From Lachnospiraceae bacterium (lineage in GTDB: Bacteria > Bacillota > Clostridia > Lachnospirales > Lachnospiraceae): 60,755 bases of DNA. Below, piece by piece: positions 1 to 9,919 of the stretch. Position 1 is the stretch's first letter. The number at the start of each line of letters is the position of its first letter. Below the pieces are notes generated by a model, which saw only the letters and a list, made by a program, of their open reading frames with translations, made no database searches and was not told the DNA's origin. A program made the position numbers and the translations under genes. The stretch lies in NCBI GenBank assembly GCA_023663945.1, contig JAMPGL010000020.1, forward strand, positions 1 through 60,755, written 5' to 3'.

Positions 1-218
1 GCATGTGTCCTGCATTAAAGGAATGGGCGGAAGATGAGAGAAGGGAAGGAAGAGCTGAGGGAGAGAAACGTGGATTGAGGAAAGGAAAACAGGAAGGAAA
101 ACGCGAAGAACGCGCTTCCATTATCAGAAATATGATACGTGAAGGGATGGATCACGAGATGATCCGCAGGGTCACGGGCTGTTCCCAAAAAGAACTTTCG
201 CTTGCCATAGGGGATTAG
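1..218 (+). CDS. Rpn-family (PD-(D/E)XK) putative transposase, C-terminal part, cut by window edge
   Basis: Only the last ~71 codons are visible, and the frame is open to the left edge, so the gene begins outside the window. The visible part is a strongly charged Arg/Glu/Lys/Gly helix (EGRAEGEKRGLRKGKQEGKR) followed by a short helical tail ending GCSQKELSLAIGD. This tail is characteristic of the C-termini of Rpn/PDDEXK_2 proteins, which promote recombination in other bacteria. The catalytic domain is not in view, so the call rests on the tail alone. It is followed by a terminator hairpin resembling the one behind the second Rpn-type gene at 11639-12673. Confidence 0.6.
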   Translation, partial: MCPALKEWAEDERREGRAEGEKRGLRKGKQEGKREERASIIRNMIREGMDHEMIRRVTGCSQKELSLAIGD

Positions 219-257
219 GAATTATTTGCAGTTAAAGTTAATAGCGTTTATGAAAAG

Positions 258-302
258 CTTCCATTGTAAGATATGTAATTGTCTTATGGTGGGAGTTTTT
301 TT
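258..302 (+). terminator. Rho-independent terminator after the first Rpn-type gene
   Basis: A 14-bp stem with several G-U pairs (258-271 with 282-295) and a loop around TATGTAATTG is followed by seven T. It closes the Rpn transcript before the polysaccharide genes. The loop-proximal sequence TAAGATATGTRATT..TCTTAT recurs in the terminator at 12716-12761. The rest of the gap up to the first glycosyltransferase (219-373) is AT-rich and shows no convincing promoter. Confidence 0.75.
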
Positions 303-373
303 GTTAAGGAAAAGAATATATCAAAATCTTATGAATGTAAAAAATGGAGAATATAGACGTGGAAGAACAAGTT

Positions 374-1435
374 ATGTTGTCGGTAATTGTTCCCGTATAT
401 AATGGAGCGAAATATTTGCAAAATTGTGCGGAGTATTTAACCAAACAAACATTAAATGATTATGAAGTAATTTTTGTTGATGATGGCTCAACGGATGATT
501 CTGGTGCTTTATTGGATAAAATTGTAGAAGAAAATGATAGATTTAAGGTGATTCATAAAAGGAACGGCGGAACTGCCAGCACAAGGAATGCAGGGCTGGA
601 CATAGCAGTTGGAAAGTATGTAACTTTTCTTGATTGTGATGATGAATTGGAGCCAACTATTTATGAGAAGCTGGTTGATATTATAGAGCGTCAGAATGTG
701 GATATGGTTACTTGCGGATTTTATTTTAAAGTGGAAATGCAGTCAGCAGAAACAGATGGGGAGGCATATTTAGAAAAAAATGCATATCCAACAGCGTGCT
801 ATAAAACCAAGGATGAAATAAAAGAGCATCTCGTGGAAATGTGGGACTCTGATATTATGTCCAATGTTTGGAACAAAGTATATCGGATGAGCCTGATTAA
901 GGAGAAAAAGCTTCGATATAGGGAGGGGCATGTTTATACGGAGGACAGAGTCTTTAACAGGCTTTTTTTAGAAAATTGCGAAAGCATTGCTTTTACGGAT
1001 GAATGTCTGTATTACTATGTGCGGGAAAGAGTGGGTTCGACTACCGAAAAATATCGGGATGACTATTTCACGATTCGTTTAAAAGAATACAAAGAATTTC
1101 AAGTACATTTTAAAAATATGGAGGTATGGGGCGGTAAGGCAAAAGAATATGTATGCCGGGAATTTATTGAGAGAATTGCAGGATGCATAGAAAATATCTT
1201 TCATTCGGAAGAAATGTCAAATCGTAAGAAGTATCAGCAGATTGCATGTGTGATTCATCATAAGGATGTGCGTGAAGCTATAAAATATGCAAAATGCAGG
1301 TCTGTAAAAATGCGTGTTTTCATATTGCCAATAAGATGCAATTGGACATTGGGAACTTACATAATGGGAAAGCTTATTTACACCATTCGGAAGAATAATC
1401 CCGTGTTATTTCATAAAATGAAAAACAATAGATGA
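374..1435 (+). CDS. Family 2 glycosyltransferase (polysaccharide repeat unit assembly)
   Basis: Probably transfers a sugar from a nucleotide donor to the growing lipid-linked repeat unit on the cytoplasmic face of the membrane. The N-terminus has the GT2 fold signature SVIVPVYNGAKYLQNC, then VDDGSTDDSG and the metal-binding region FLDCDDE near residue 90. There is no obvious membrane segment. An upstream in-frame ATG at 344 exists, but it has no ribosome binding site. The ATG at 374 follows GGAAG by 8 nt and opens directly on the GT2 core, giving 353 residues. It is first in a run of same-strand genes ending with ugd. Donor and acceptor sugars cannot be told from the sequence. Confidence 0.85.
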   Translation: MLSVIVPVYNGAKYLQNCAEYLTKQTLNDYEVIFVDDGSTDDSGALLDKIVEENDRFKVIHKRNGGTASTRNAGLDIAVGKYVTFLDCDDELEPTIYEKLVDIIERQNVDMVTCGFYFKVEMQSAETDGEAYLEKNAYPTACYKTKDEIKEHLVEMWDSDIMSNVWNKVYRMSLIKEKKLRYREGHVYTEDRVFNRLFLENCESIAFTDECLYYYVRERVGSTTEKYRDDYFTIRLKEYKEFQVHFKNMEVWGGKAKEYVCREFIERIAGCIENIFHSEEMSNRKKYQQIACVIHHKDVREAIKYAKCRSVKMRVFILPIRCNWTLGTYIMGKLIYTIRKNNPVLFHKMKNNR

Positions 1436-1448
1436 GAAGGAGTACATG

Positions 1449-2915
1449 ATGAAAGTAGTATTTATTAATCCGCCGTTCAAAGAAGAATACGGAAAATTTT
1501 CAAGGGAGCAGAGAAGCCCGGCAATTACCAAAAGCGGATGTTTTTATTATCCGTTATGGCTCATATATGCTGCGGCAAGGGTAGAGCGGGACGGATTTAA
1601 GGTTGAGTTTATTGATGCACCGGCAAAGCAAATGGGAAAAGCCGTGTGCCTCGATAAAATAAAGAAAGTTGCGCCGGACGCGGGCATGTTTGTTGTAGAC
1701 ACAACAACACCGTCAATCTATAGTGATGTTGAATTTGCGGCGGAATTAAAAATGTTGTATAAAAATGCAATTGTTGTTTTGGTAGGGACACATGTTTCGA
1801 CAAGACCTGAAGAAACATTAAACCTGAATAAAAATATTGATGCGGTAACGCGCAGGGAATATGACATATCAGTTCATGAAATTGCATGTGCTTTACGTGA
1901 CGGTAGAGACTGGAGAAATGTAAGAGGAATAACTTATAGGGATAATGATGGGACTATCAAGGAAAATGAGGACATGTCTTATATAGAGGATATGGATGAT
2001 GTACCTTTTGCATCTGAGTTTATCAAAAAACATTTAGATGCTGAAGACTATTTTATATCAATCGCAACCTTCCCGGAAATCCAGATTTTTACCGGACGGG
2101 GCTGTCCATTTTATTGTAACTTCTGCCTATACCCACAGACGATGCATGGACATAAATACCGATTCAGAAGCCCTCAAAATGTTGTGGAAGAATTTCAATA
2201 TATTGTTGACCATTTCCCGAATGTAAAAGAAGTTGTTATTGAGGATGATACATTTACTGCTGATACGGGGCGTGTAGTAGAGGTATGTAAATTATTGATA
2301 GACAAGGGGATTAATAAGAAAATAAGGTGGATGTGCAATTCACGGGTCACTTTGGATTATGGAACAATGGTGATGATGAAAAAGGCAGGGTGCAGATTGC
2401 TTTTGCCCGGATTTGAAAGCGGAAGCCAGCAGATTTTGAATAATATCCGTAAAGGAACGAAAGTGGAGCAGTACAAGCCATTTGTAGATAATGCAAGAAA
2501 AGCCGGAATGCAGGTGCATGGCTGTTTTATTGTCGGAAACAAAGGAGAAACGAGAGAAACCATGCAGGAGACTTTGAAGGTTGCTCTTACACTTAAGCTG
2601 GATACGGTGCAGTTTTATCCATTAATGCCATATCCAGGGACAGAAGCGTATGATTGGGCTGTTGCGCAGGGGTATTTAAGTGGAAAATATACAGATTATT
2701 TGCAGGAAGATGGAAATCATAATACCAGTATGCATATCGGGGATATATCGGCTCAGGAATTGGTGGAGTTTTGTAATATGGCACGCAGAAAATTTTATTT
2801 AAGACCTTGGTACATAGGGCATCGGATATGGATGGGAATTAAAAGTTTAGATGATCTGGAACGTTCTTTGAAAGCGTTTGGACGATTTAAAGGATTTCTC
2901 TTAAGGAGTCATTAG
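1449..2915 (+). CDS. B12-binding-domain radical SAM protein in the polysaccharide cluster
   Basis: The N-terminal ~140 residues look like a cobalamin-binding Rossmann domain (MKVVFINPPF start). The radical SAM core follows, with the 4Fe-4S cysteines in GRGCPFYCNFCLYPQ (C220, C224, C227 counting from the upstream Met at 1446). The C-terminal tail is Trp/Arg-rich. Proteins of this family do radical methylations and rearrangements. In a glycan cluster it could modify a sugar or carrier, but that is inference. AAGGAG at 1437-1442 fits the second ATG (1449; 488 residues) better than the first (1446). The gene follows the GT2 gene by 13 nt and is somewhat less AT-rich than the genes after it. Confidence 0.85.
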   Translation: MKVVFINPPFKEEYGKFSREQRSPAITKSGCFYYPLWLIYAAARVERDGFKVEFIDAPAKQMGKAVCLDKIKKVAPDAGMFVVDTTTPSIYSDVEFAAELKMLYKNAIVVLVGTHVSTRPEETLNLNKNIDAVTRREYDISVHEIACALRDGRDWRNVRGITYRDNDGTIKENEDMSYIEDMDDVPFASEFIKKHLDAEDYFISIATFPEIQIFTGRGCPFYCNFCLYPQTMHGHKYRFRSPQNVVEEFQYIVDHFPNVKEVVIEDDTFTADTGRVVEVCKLLIDKGINKKIRWMCNSRVTLDYGTMVMMKKAGCRLLLPGFESGSQQILNNIRKGTKVEQYKPFVDNARKAGMQVHGCFIVGNKGETRETMQETLKVALTLKLDTVQFYPLMPYPGTEAYDWAVAQGYLSGKYTDYLQEDGNHNTSMHIGDISAQELVEFCNMARRKFYLRPWYIGHRIWMGIKSLDDLERSLKAFGRFKGFLLRSH

Positions 2916-3010
2916 CCAGAAAAGCTAAAAGGGTGAATTTAGGAATGGAGTTTATAAATAGCTGGGAGGTAAAAACATAGATTCACTTGGAACATAGAGG
3001 AGATGTGATG

Positions 3011-4066
3011 ATGAAATATGCAATAAATGGGCGTTTTCTTACCCAAAGATTAACAGGGGTACAGCGAATGGAAATAGAGTTATTAAAAGAATTAGACAAG
3101 CTATTACTTTATGAACAAAATGACATAGTTATTGTGGCACCAAGTGGCTATAAAAAAGGAGTTCAGCTAAAAAACATACGAGTAGTTATGTTTGGCAAAT
3201 TGAAAGGAATAGCTTGGGAGCAAATTTCTTTTTATCACTATTTAAGAAAAAATGATCTTATAGGTATCAATTTAGGAAATGTTGCGCCATTGTTAAAACC
3301 TGATATTGTATGTATACATGATGTAAAATTTGTCAAACATCCCGAGTGGACTAGATGGAAATATGTCTTATGGAGTAGGTTGCACTATTGGAATGCGTTA
3401 ACGCGCGGAAGTAAGGTGCTGACAGTTAGCAATTTTTCTAAGAAAGAAATAGAAGAATGTTATCCAAAGAAAAGAAGCCAGATTTATGTTTTGGATGAAG
3501 GATGGCAACATATGAGAGAAATGAAAAGTGATCCAGAAACTCTAAAAAAGTATGAATTGACAAGAGGAGAGTATTATTTTTCATTGTATCAAATTATGCC
3601 GAATAAAAATTTTAAATGGATTATCAAAGCCGCTGAGCATAATCCGAATGAATTATTTGTTGTATCAGGCTGGCATAATAAAAAGATGAATATTTCGGAT
3701 ATAGATTCAAAAGATGTAAAAAAATTTAAAAATATTAAGGTGTTAGGATATATCAAAGATGAGGAAATGAAATTTTTATTAGAGAATTGCAAGGCATTTA
3801 TATTCCCAAGTGTATATGAAGGCTTTGGCTTGCCGCCATTAGAAGCGTTAGCTGTCGGGGCAAAAGTTTTAGTCATGGACATACCTGTTATGAGAGAGGT
3901 TCTTGGGGATAGCGTGCAATACATACAAAATGATAATTATTCAGTAGAAGTAGATGAATCAATCAAGGCTGATAACGCATTAGAACGGCACTCATGGGAG
4001 AATGGTGCTAGGAAGTTGATGAATGTTTTAGATATAAATATATCAGAAGATGGAGAAAAATTATGA
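3011..4066 (+). CDS. Family 4 glycosyltransferase (GT-B fold)
   Basis: Retaining glycosyltransferase of the glycan cluster. The C-terminal half carries the GT4 donor-site signature FPSVYEGFGLPPLEAL (EX7E motif), and the N-terminal half has the TGVQR acceptor-domain start. GAGGAG at 2997-3002 places the start at 3011 (or the adjacent ATG at 3008) rather than the ATG at 2987, giving about 351 residues. The last 4 bases overlap the next gene (ATGA), so the two are translationally coupled. The coding sequence is strikingly AT-rich compared with the housekeeping genes to the right. Sugar specificity is unknown. Confidence 0.87.
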   Translation: MKYAINGRFLTQRLTGVQRMEIELLKELDKLLLYEQNDIVIVAPSGYKKGVQLKNIRVVMFGKLKGIAWEQISFYHYLRKNDLIGINLGNVAPLLKPDIVCIHDVKFVKHPEWTRWKYVLWSRLHYWNALTRGSKVLTVSNFSKKEIEECYPKKRSQIYVLDEGWQHMREMKSDPETLKKYELTRGEYYFSLYQIMPNKNFKWIIKAAEHNPNELFVVSGWHNKKMNISDIDSKDVKKFKNIKVLGYIKDEEMKFLLENCKAFIFPSVYEGFGLPPLEALAVGAKVLVMDIPVMREVLGDSVQYIQNDNYSVEVDESIKADNALERHSWENGARKLMNVLDINISEDGEKL

Positions 4067-5037
4067 CAGAGAAAATAGAGGTTATATATATATGCGATGA
4101 AAAGTTTGTAAAGTTGACGGCAATTTCCATTTATTCTCTCTTATATAATAATAAAAGTAATAATATCAAAATATGGCTAATTGCAAATGGCATTAAGAAG
4201 GAAAGTAAAGGAAGTATAATTGAGTTAGTACATAAGTTTCATAAGGAGATCGCTGTTGTTGATGCGATTGACTTAAAAGAAAGATTTATTATTCCAAAGA
4301 CAATTTACTCTAATTTATCTGTATACAATAATTTATTTTTAGCTTCAATGATAAATGCTGAGAAAGCAATTTATATAGACGGTGATACGATTATTTTGAG
4401 GTCATTGTCTGAAATGTGGGAAGTAGATATAAAAGATAAATATGTAGCGGGTGTAAAAGATACAATAGGAATTATAGAGCGTGCTGAAGCCGGCATAGGT
4501 AGAGATGAACTATATATCAATACTGGTGTAATGTTATGTAATTTAAATTTGTGGCGTGAAGATCAGCTTGAAAAAAAATATATAGATTATATTAATGGAC
4601 ATACGGGAAAATATATTTTTCGCAGTCAACGTATAATAAATGCAGTTTGCAAAAATAAAATGATACAAATATCACCACATTTTAATCTGCTTCCAGATTA
4701 TATTCGTTTTAACCATAAGCAAAATTGTATATTACATCAAACAAAGACATTTTATGATGACAAGGTGTTATTTGATGCTAGAAGCAATCCCTGTATCCTT
4801 CACTATGCGGGAAGAGAGTATAATCGTCCTTGGTATAACAAATGTATTCACCCAATGAAAGGTGTGTTTGAAGAGTATGAAAGTCAATCTGGATGGCATA
4901 TGGAAAGAAAAGAATATAGATTAAGAAAAAAAATACAATTTGAAAAGATATTAATTCAATATATGCCTAATACAGTATATATAATAATTGCGAATATTAA
5001 CAATACGATAAAATGTATAAAGAAAGGAGTATTATGA
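4063..5037 (+). CDS. Family 8 glycosyltransferase
   Basis: GT8 enzymes are retaining transferases, often glucosyl- or galactosyltransferases of LPS and capsules. The N-terminus VIYICDEKFVKLTAISIYSL fits the family, and the metal-binding DxD motif is seen as YIDGDTIIL near residue 105. A C-terminal HYAGREYNRPW block gives the usual His/Trp donor-site signature. The length of 324 residues is normal for the family. It starts inside the stop codon of the preceding GT4 gene and ends by ATGA overlap with glf, so it is embedded in a tightly coupled block. Confidence 0.88.
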   Translation: MTEKIEVIYICDEKFVKLTAISIYSLLYNNKSNNIKIWLIANGIKKESKGSIIELVHKFHKEIAVVDAIDLKERFIIPKTIYSNLSVYNNLFLASMINAEKAIYIDGDTIILRSLSEMWEVDIKDKYVAGVKDTIGIIERAEAGIGRDELYINTGVMLCNLNLWREDQLEKKYIDYINGHTGKYIFRSQRIINAVCKNKMIQISPHFNLLPDYIRFNHKQNCILHQTKTFYDDKVLFDARSNPCILHYAGREYNRPWYNKCIHPMKGVFEEYESQSGWHMERKEYRLRKKIQFEKILIQYMPNTVYIIIANINNTIKCIKKGVL

Positions 5038-6143
5038 GTTATAAATTTGTGGTTGTGGGTGCAGGATTAGCAGGATTAACAATGGCTGAAAGAATATCGA
5101 CAGTATTTAACGAAAAGGTGCTTCTTATAGAACGAAGAGGTCACATAGGCGGAAATGTTTATGATTGCTATGACCATTCAGGAATCCAAATTCAAAAGTA
5201 TGGACCGCATACATTTCATACTTCCTTGGAAAATGTTTATCAATATTTAAGTTTGTTTACGGAATGGAGAGAATACCAACATAGAGTTATGTCATATGTT
5301 GATGGAATGATGATTCCTATGCCTATAGGAATTGAATCAATAAATAAATTGTATAATTTTAATTTATCAGCCGATGAATTTGAAGCATATATAGAAGAAA
5401 AAAGAATGAATATAGATAATATAAAAAATAGTGAAGATGTTGTTTTGAGTCAGGCTGGAAAAGATATTTATGAGAAATTTTTTAAGAATTTTACTATAAA
5501 GCAATGGGGGGTATCACCAGCGGAATTGGATCCTTCCGTAATAGCAAGAATACCTTTTAGGATAAATCGAGATACAAGGTATTTTACTGATAAATATCAG
5601 TTTCAACCTAAGTATGGATATACCGAAATGTGTAATAATATGGTAAAAAATAAAAATATACATATTCTGCTTAATGTAGATTATAAAGAAGTGATTAATG
5701 AGTTCGATTATGAATATTTAATTTATACGGGTCCTCTGGATGACTATTTTGATTGTCGTTTAGGAAAATTAAGATATAGAAGTATAAATATGGTTTTTGA
5801 GACATATGAAAAAGATAGTTATCAGGAAGTGGCTTCTATGAGATTCCCTAATGATTATTCATATACTAGAATTACAGAGTTTAAAAAAATCACAGGACAA
5901 ATATCAAAGTACACAACTGTTCTAAAGGAATATCCTTGTGATGGTGAAGAAAAGTATTATCCATTTCCAGATGCGTATAATAAGTCTTTAGCAGAAAAAT
6001 ACAGAAAAATGGCAGAAAAAGAAAGGAATGTTTTCTTTTTGGGAAGATTGGCGGAGTACAAGTACTATGATATGGATGATGTTGTGAATCGTGCATTAAG
6101 TATATTTGAAATCTTAAGGAGAAAAAATGAAACCATTGGTTAG
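5034..6143 (+). CDS. glf: UDP-galactopyranose mutase
   Basis: Flavoenzyme that converts UDP-galactopyranose to UDP-galactofuranose in the cytoplasm, supplying Galf for the glycan. The N-terminal FAD-binding motif VVGAGLAGLTMAERI is clear, followed by GGNVYDCYDHSGI and the conserved YGPHTFHTS. The C-terminal FLGRLAEYKYYDMDDVV is the mutase signature. The start at 5034 is set by AAAGGAGT and the ATGA overlap with the GT8 gene, giving 369 residues; an ATG at 5013 lies before the ribosome binding site. Its last 17 bases overlap the next GT2 gene. It belongs to a different sequence subtype from the glf remnant at 9920-10081. Confidence 0.93.
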   Translation: MSYKFVVVGAGLAGLTMAERISTVFNEKVLLIERRGHIGGNVYDCYDHSGIQIQKYGPHTFHTSLENVYQYLSLFTEWREYQHRVMSYVDGMMIPMPIGIESINKLYNFNLSADEFEAYIEEKRMNIDNIKNSEDVVLSQAGKDIYEKFFKNFTIKQWGVSPAELDPSVIARIPFRINRDTRYFTDKYQFQPKYGYTEMCNNMVKNKNIHILLNVDYKEVINEFDYEYLIYTGPLDDYFDCRLGKLRYRSINMVFETYEKDSYQEVASMRFPNDYSYTRITEFKKITGQISKYTTVLKEYPCDGEEKYYPFPDAYNKSLAEKYRKMAEKERNVFFLGRLAEYKYYDMDDVVNRALSIFEILRRKNETIG

Positions 6144-7176
6144 CATTATTGTACCAGTTTATAATGCGGTAAAGTATGTTGAAAAAATGATATGCAGTAT
6201 TTTGGCACAGACCTATGATAATTTTGAGTTATTACTTATCATTGATGGAGCAACTGACGGAAGTTATGAAATATGTAAAAAGTACGCTGCATCTGAAATA
6301 AGGATAGTCATGTTTAATCAAGCTAACAAAGGGATTTGTGCAGCCAGAAACAAGGGAATTGTTGAGGCAAGAGGAAAATATATTTTGTTTGTTGATCATG
6401 ATGACGAAATTTCACCTACACTTATAGAAAGAGCAGTAGTCTCTATAGAAGAAACAGGCGCTGATTTGGTTAAGTTTGGATTTACAATATGTAATACGGA
6501 TAAAAAAAATCGTTGCTGTAAGAAAGTACAGATATATCGGAATATTACATATGATAAAGAAGGTTTATGCAATGATTACATGTATATATTAAACAGTGAA
6601 GCAAATGTTTACATATGGGATGCATTGTACAGAAGTGATTTTATTAAACAGAATGTACTTTGTTTTGATGAAAAATATAGTAATGGGGGTGAGGATATTG
6701 CATTCAATATTTCTATGCTTCCTTATATAAAGAAAATAGGATTTATCAGTGATAATTTATATAATCACTATAACAGAGATAATCAGAGTACGAGTCTTAA
6801 ATTTTCCGAAAATATGTTTAAAGCTAAGATACAGATGCTTGACGATGTGTTAAAAACGTATGAAGTATGTTTTTCTGATAGGAAATATCCAGTCTATTAT
6901 GCCTATTTTGCTTCTAAAGTAATAGGAAGTATATGCTCAAAAGGATTCTGTATGGACAGAACCAAACTATCTATAGAATATTTAGCTATAGCAAGAGAGC
7001 ATATAGAATGGGATACCATAAAAAAAACTATTATAAAAAGTGAATTGAGCTATAAGAGGAGAATAGTGCTTATTATGAATGTTATGGGAATGAATAGGAT
7101 GCTTTCAATTTGTTTTAGCGTAAAACAAATTTGCTTATTTATAAGCCAATTAAAAAATAGATGTGGAAAGAAGTAA
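6127..7176 (+). CDS. Family 2 glycosyltransferase
   Basis: Second GT2 enzyme of the cluster, 349 residues. It opens with PLVSIIVPVYNAVKYVEKM and has the DGATDGS motif and a metal-site region FVDHDDEIS. The first Asp-containing motif is IIDGATDGS, where many relatives have VDDGSTDGS; the change is conservative. The start overlaps glf by 17 bases and has AAGGAG at 6117-6122 just upstream, inside glf. A hydrophobic stretch near the C-terminus may be peripheral to the membrane. Acceptor and linkage are not predictable. Confidence 0.87.
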   Translation: MKPLVSIIVPVYNAVKYVEKMICSILAQTYDNFELLLIIDGATDGSYEICKKYAASEIRIVMFNQANKGICAARNKGIVEARGKYILFVDHDDEISPTLIERAVVSIEETGADLVKFGFTICNTDKKNRCCKKVQIYRNITYDKEGLCNDYMYILNSEANVYIWDALYRSDFIKQNVLCFDEKYSNGGEDIAFNISMLPYIKKIGFISDNLYNHYNRDNQSTSLKFSENMFKAKIQMLDDVLKTYEVCFSDRKYPVYYAYFASKVIGSICSKGFCMDRTKLSIEYLAIAREHIEWDTIKKTIIKSELSYKRRIVLIMNVMGMNRMLSICFSVKQICLFISQLKNRCGKK

Positions 7177-7217
7177 AATGAAAAAATAATGAGTCAAAGG
7201 ATTGAGGTAAACAAAAA

Positions 7218-8519
7218 ATGCAGGGAATAATTTTAATGCTTGGAATTAGTTTCTTGATATTAATATCATATTATATTTCAGGAAATGATTTGTTATCTCC
7301 CTCTGTAATCTTAGAAGTCTGCTATTTGGTATCAGTGGCAGTAATGTTAATGTCATGGGAAGTAAAATATAATTGGAATACTGTAGGAATAATTCTTTTG
7401 GGATTAGTTTCATTTCAATTTACGGAAGCATTATTTTACATGCAGAGAAGCAAAAATAGAAAACAAAAAATGGCAGTTATTGATGTTTCAAAAGCAGTGC
7501 TTTTTCTTGTAATTATAATACAAATCATAGTAGTTATTTTATATGCCAGAGAAATTATGAGGATAGGGAGAGCGGGTTTGTTGGAATCAATGAAGATTGT
7601 CCGTAGACAAAATATGTATTCGGCATCATTAGAAACATCGCAATATATTAAATTTTATATTTCGAGGATAATGAAATTTAATTATGCAGCGGCATATGTT
7701 AATTTATATATTTTTCTGAACAATAGTATGCTGACTGGCAAAATTCGAGGAAATGAGATTTATTTATTTTCTATAATAATATATATTATGCAGGCTTTTC
7801 TAAGTGGAGGAAGACAACAGTTTCTAAGAATTTCATTGGCAGCCATTATTATAGTATTATTGAATGATAGACGCAGGAGCGATTGGAAAAGTAAAATTTC
7901 AATAAAAATAATGGTCAAACTAATGCTGTTCTTGATTATTATAATTATAGCATTTTATTCTATACGGGTTATTATTGGAAGAACTTCGCAAGTAAATGAT
8001 ACGTTATGGGATATGTTTTCCGTTTATTTTTCAGGCGGCTTGTTGGGTTTTAATACGTATATGGAGAATCCCATAAGAAATACAGGAAATCTTATTGGAA
8101 GCCAAACATTTAAAGATTTATTCAATTTATTATATAAATTTGATTTCTTTTCTACGAGAATTATTCCACAGTTGGAATTTCGGAAAGTAGGAAATCAACT
8201 TACAAATACATACACAGCATTTAGATATTATTATCAAGATTTTGGAATTCAAGGAATTGTAATCATGCAAGTTATATTTTCTTTTATTTTTAATGAAGTA
8301 TATCTTCGAATTAAAAAGCACGGTGACAGCCGAATGATACCAATATATTCTTTCCTTTTTTTTGCATTAGTGATGCATGTAATTTTAGATCAGTTTTTTA
8401 GTATTTTGTCCATAGGATTTATTGAAACAATTATAGAAATATTCATTTTATATTGGATTGAGTCACATATTGCAGTCAGAATACGTACAAGAAAAATACC
8501 TACAATGAGGATGGAATGA
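7218..8519 (+). CDS. Wzy-like polysaccharide repeat-unit polymerase
   Basis: A 433-residue, very hydrophobic protein with about ten predicted membrane helices and a larger loop in the middle, in the position where Wzy polymerases sit (between glycosyltransferases and the flippase). The motif GGRQQFLR in a loop resembles the Arg-rich loops of Wzy proteins. Its role would be to join flipped repeat units on the outer face of the membrane. Wzy sequences diverge fast, so the call rests on topology, size and context. It ends by ATGA overlap with the flippase gene. Composition is extremely AT-rich. Confidence 0.75.
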   Translation: MQGIILMLGISFLILISYYISGNDLLSPSVILEVCYLVSVAVMLMSWEVKYNWNTVGIILLGLVSFQFTEALFYMQRSKNRKQKMAVIDVSKAVLFLVIIIQIIVVILYAREIMRIGRAGLLESMKIVRRQNMYSASLETSQYIKFYISRIMKFNYAAAYVNLYIFLNNSMLTGKIRGNEIYLFSIIIYIMQAFLSGGRQQFLRISLAAIIIVLLNDRRRSDWKSKISIKIMVKLMLFLIIIIIAFYSIRVIIGRTSQVNDTLWDMFSVYFSGGLLGFNTYMENPIRNTGNLIGSQTFKDLFNLLYKFDFFSTRIIPQLEFRKVGNQLTNTYTAFRYYYQDFGIQGIVIMQVIFSFIFNEVYLRIKKHGDSRMIPIYSFLFFALVMHVILDQFFSILSIGFIETIIEIFILYWIESHIAVRIRTRKIPTMRME

Positions 8520-9919
8520 AAAACAATAAATTAATAGCGGGAATATTAAGAATATTGACTGTAAACACAATAGGATTAATTTTAGGAATGGTTAATAACA
8601 TTGTACTCCCCAAATTTCTTTCTATTGATTCGTATGCACAGATAAAAAGTTATCATTTATATTATAATTTTATCGGAATCTTTCATTTGGGAACAATTGA
8701 TGCAGTCGGATTAAAATATGGTGGGAGCAAATATACAGATTCAAGGAACTGTGAACTGTCAAAGGAAGCTACTTCTATACGGATATTTCTGATTGTTGAA
8801 CAAATTATAATGATGACAATTGCCGTTGTGATTGGCTCTAAAATAGCCTTGTTTGTATGTGGGACAATTTTTTTTACTAATCTAATTAGCTATTATAAGA
8901 TACTTTTTCAGGCAACAGGGGAATTTAAAAGATATAGTCGTATTGTTTTTGAAACGTCATTATTGAGGTTCCTTTCTAATATTATTTTAATATTTGGGTT
9001 TCATAGTGATAATTACCTTACCTTTATTTTGTTATATGTTCTTTCAGATGTGCTTATTGCAATGATATTAGAAAAGAAATATGCAGTATATAAATCATCT
9101 CCTATAAAAGAAATAGTCACATATATTGTATCGGGAATAAAGAACGGTTTTTTACTGCTAAGTGGCAATATTATTGTAAATCTTTTATCATCTATTGACC
9201 GCTGGTTTGTTAATTTTGGCTCAAAAACAAACGAGTTTGCTTTTTACTCATTTGCAGTTACAATTGAACAAATTTTGATTAATCTTACAAAACCATTCCA
9301 AATATCTTTATATAACTATTTTTGCATTAATCGAGAGAATACGGATGAGATTATTAAAGTTAGAAAGTATTTAACAATTATATCATCATTGCTTGTATCG
9401 TGCTTCTTCCCGATTGAAAAATTTGTAATAGTATGTTTAAGAGAATACAAGGCATCATTACCTGTATTAGTTTTATTGTTTGCTTCTCAGATATGGAGCG
9501 TTGTTGTTAATAGTATATATATTAATTTGTATAAAGCGCATGGAAAACAAAATCTTTATTTTAAACGGGTCTTGGCTGTGGTGTGTATAGCGGTGTTTTT
9601 AGATACAATAGGGTTTGCTTTTTGGAAAAGTAATATAACATATGCAATTACAACATTAATATCCAACATTATTTGGTATATTATATCATGTTTGGATTTT
9701 CAAAAATATTTTCCTAAATTAAAAGAGTGGATGTATATTGTGGTAATGACTATTTGTTTTAGCACATTAGGACTGACAGAAGGCGGACTAAGTGATATGC
9801 TGATATATTTGTTTGTTGTCTGCATATTGACTTGTTTGTTGTTTAAAAACGAGCTGAAGATAATATTGCTATACATGAATAATTTGTGTAAAAAAATATG
9901 TGACAAAAATAGATATTAA
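8516..9919 (+). CDS. Wzx-like oligosaccharide flippase (MOP/MATE superfamily)
   Basis: A 467-residue protein with about 12-14 hydrophobic segments and the N-terminal GLILGMVNNIVLPKFLS typical of polysaccharide transport proteins. It would move undecaprenyl-linked repeat units across the cytoplasmic membrane. It starts within the stop of the Wzy-like gene. Its stop codon (9917-9919) is followed at once, in the same frame, by a fragment of another gene (glf remnant), so the end of this gene marks a recombination junction. Confidence 0.82.
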   Translation: MKNNKLIAGILRILTVNTIGLILGMVNNIVLPKFLSIDSYAQIKSYHLYYNFIGIFHLGTIDAVGLKYGGSKYTDSRNCELSKEATSIRIFLIVEQIIMMTIAVVIGSKIALFVCGTIFFTNLISYYKILFQATGEFKRYSRIVFETSLLRFLSNIILIFGFHSDNYLTFILLYVLSDVLIAMILEKKYAVYKSSPIKEIVTYIVSGIKNGFLLLSGNIIVNLLSSIDRWFVNFGSKTNEFAFYSFAVTIEQILINLTKPFQISLYNYFCINRENTDEIIKVRKYLTIISSLLVSCFFPIEKFVIVCLREYKASLPVLVLLFASQIWSVVVNSIYINLYKAHGKQNLYFKRVLAVVCIAVFLDTIGFAFWKSNITYAITTLISNIIWYIISCLDFQKYFPKLKEWMYIVVMTICFSTLGLTEGGLSDMLIYLFVVCILTCLLFKNELKIILLYMNNLCKKICDKNRY

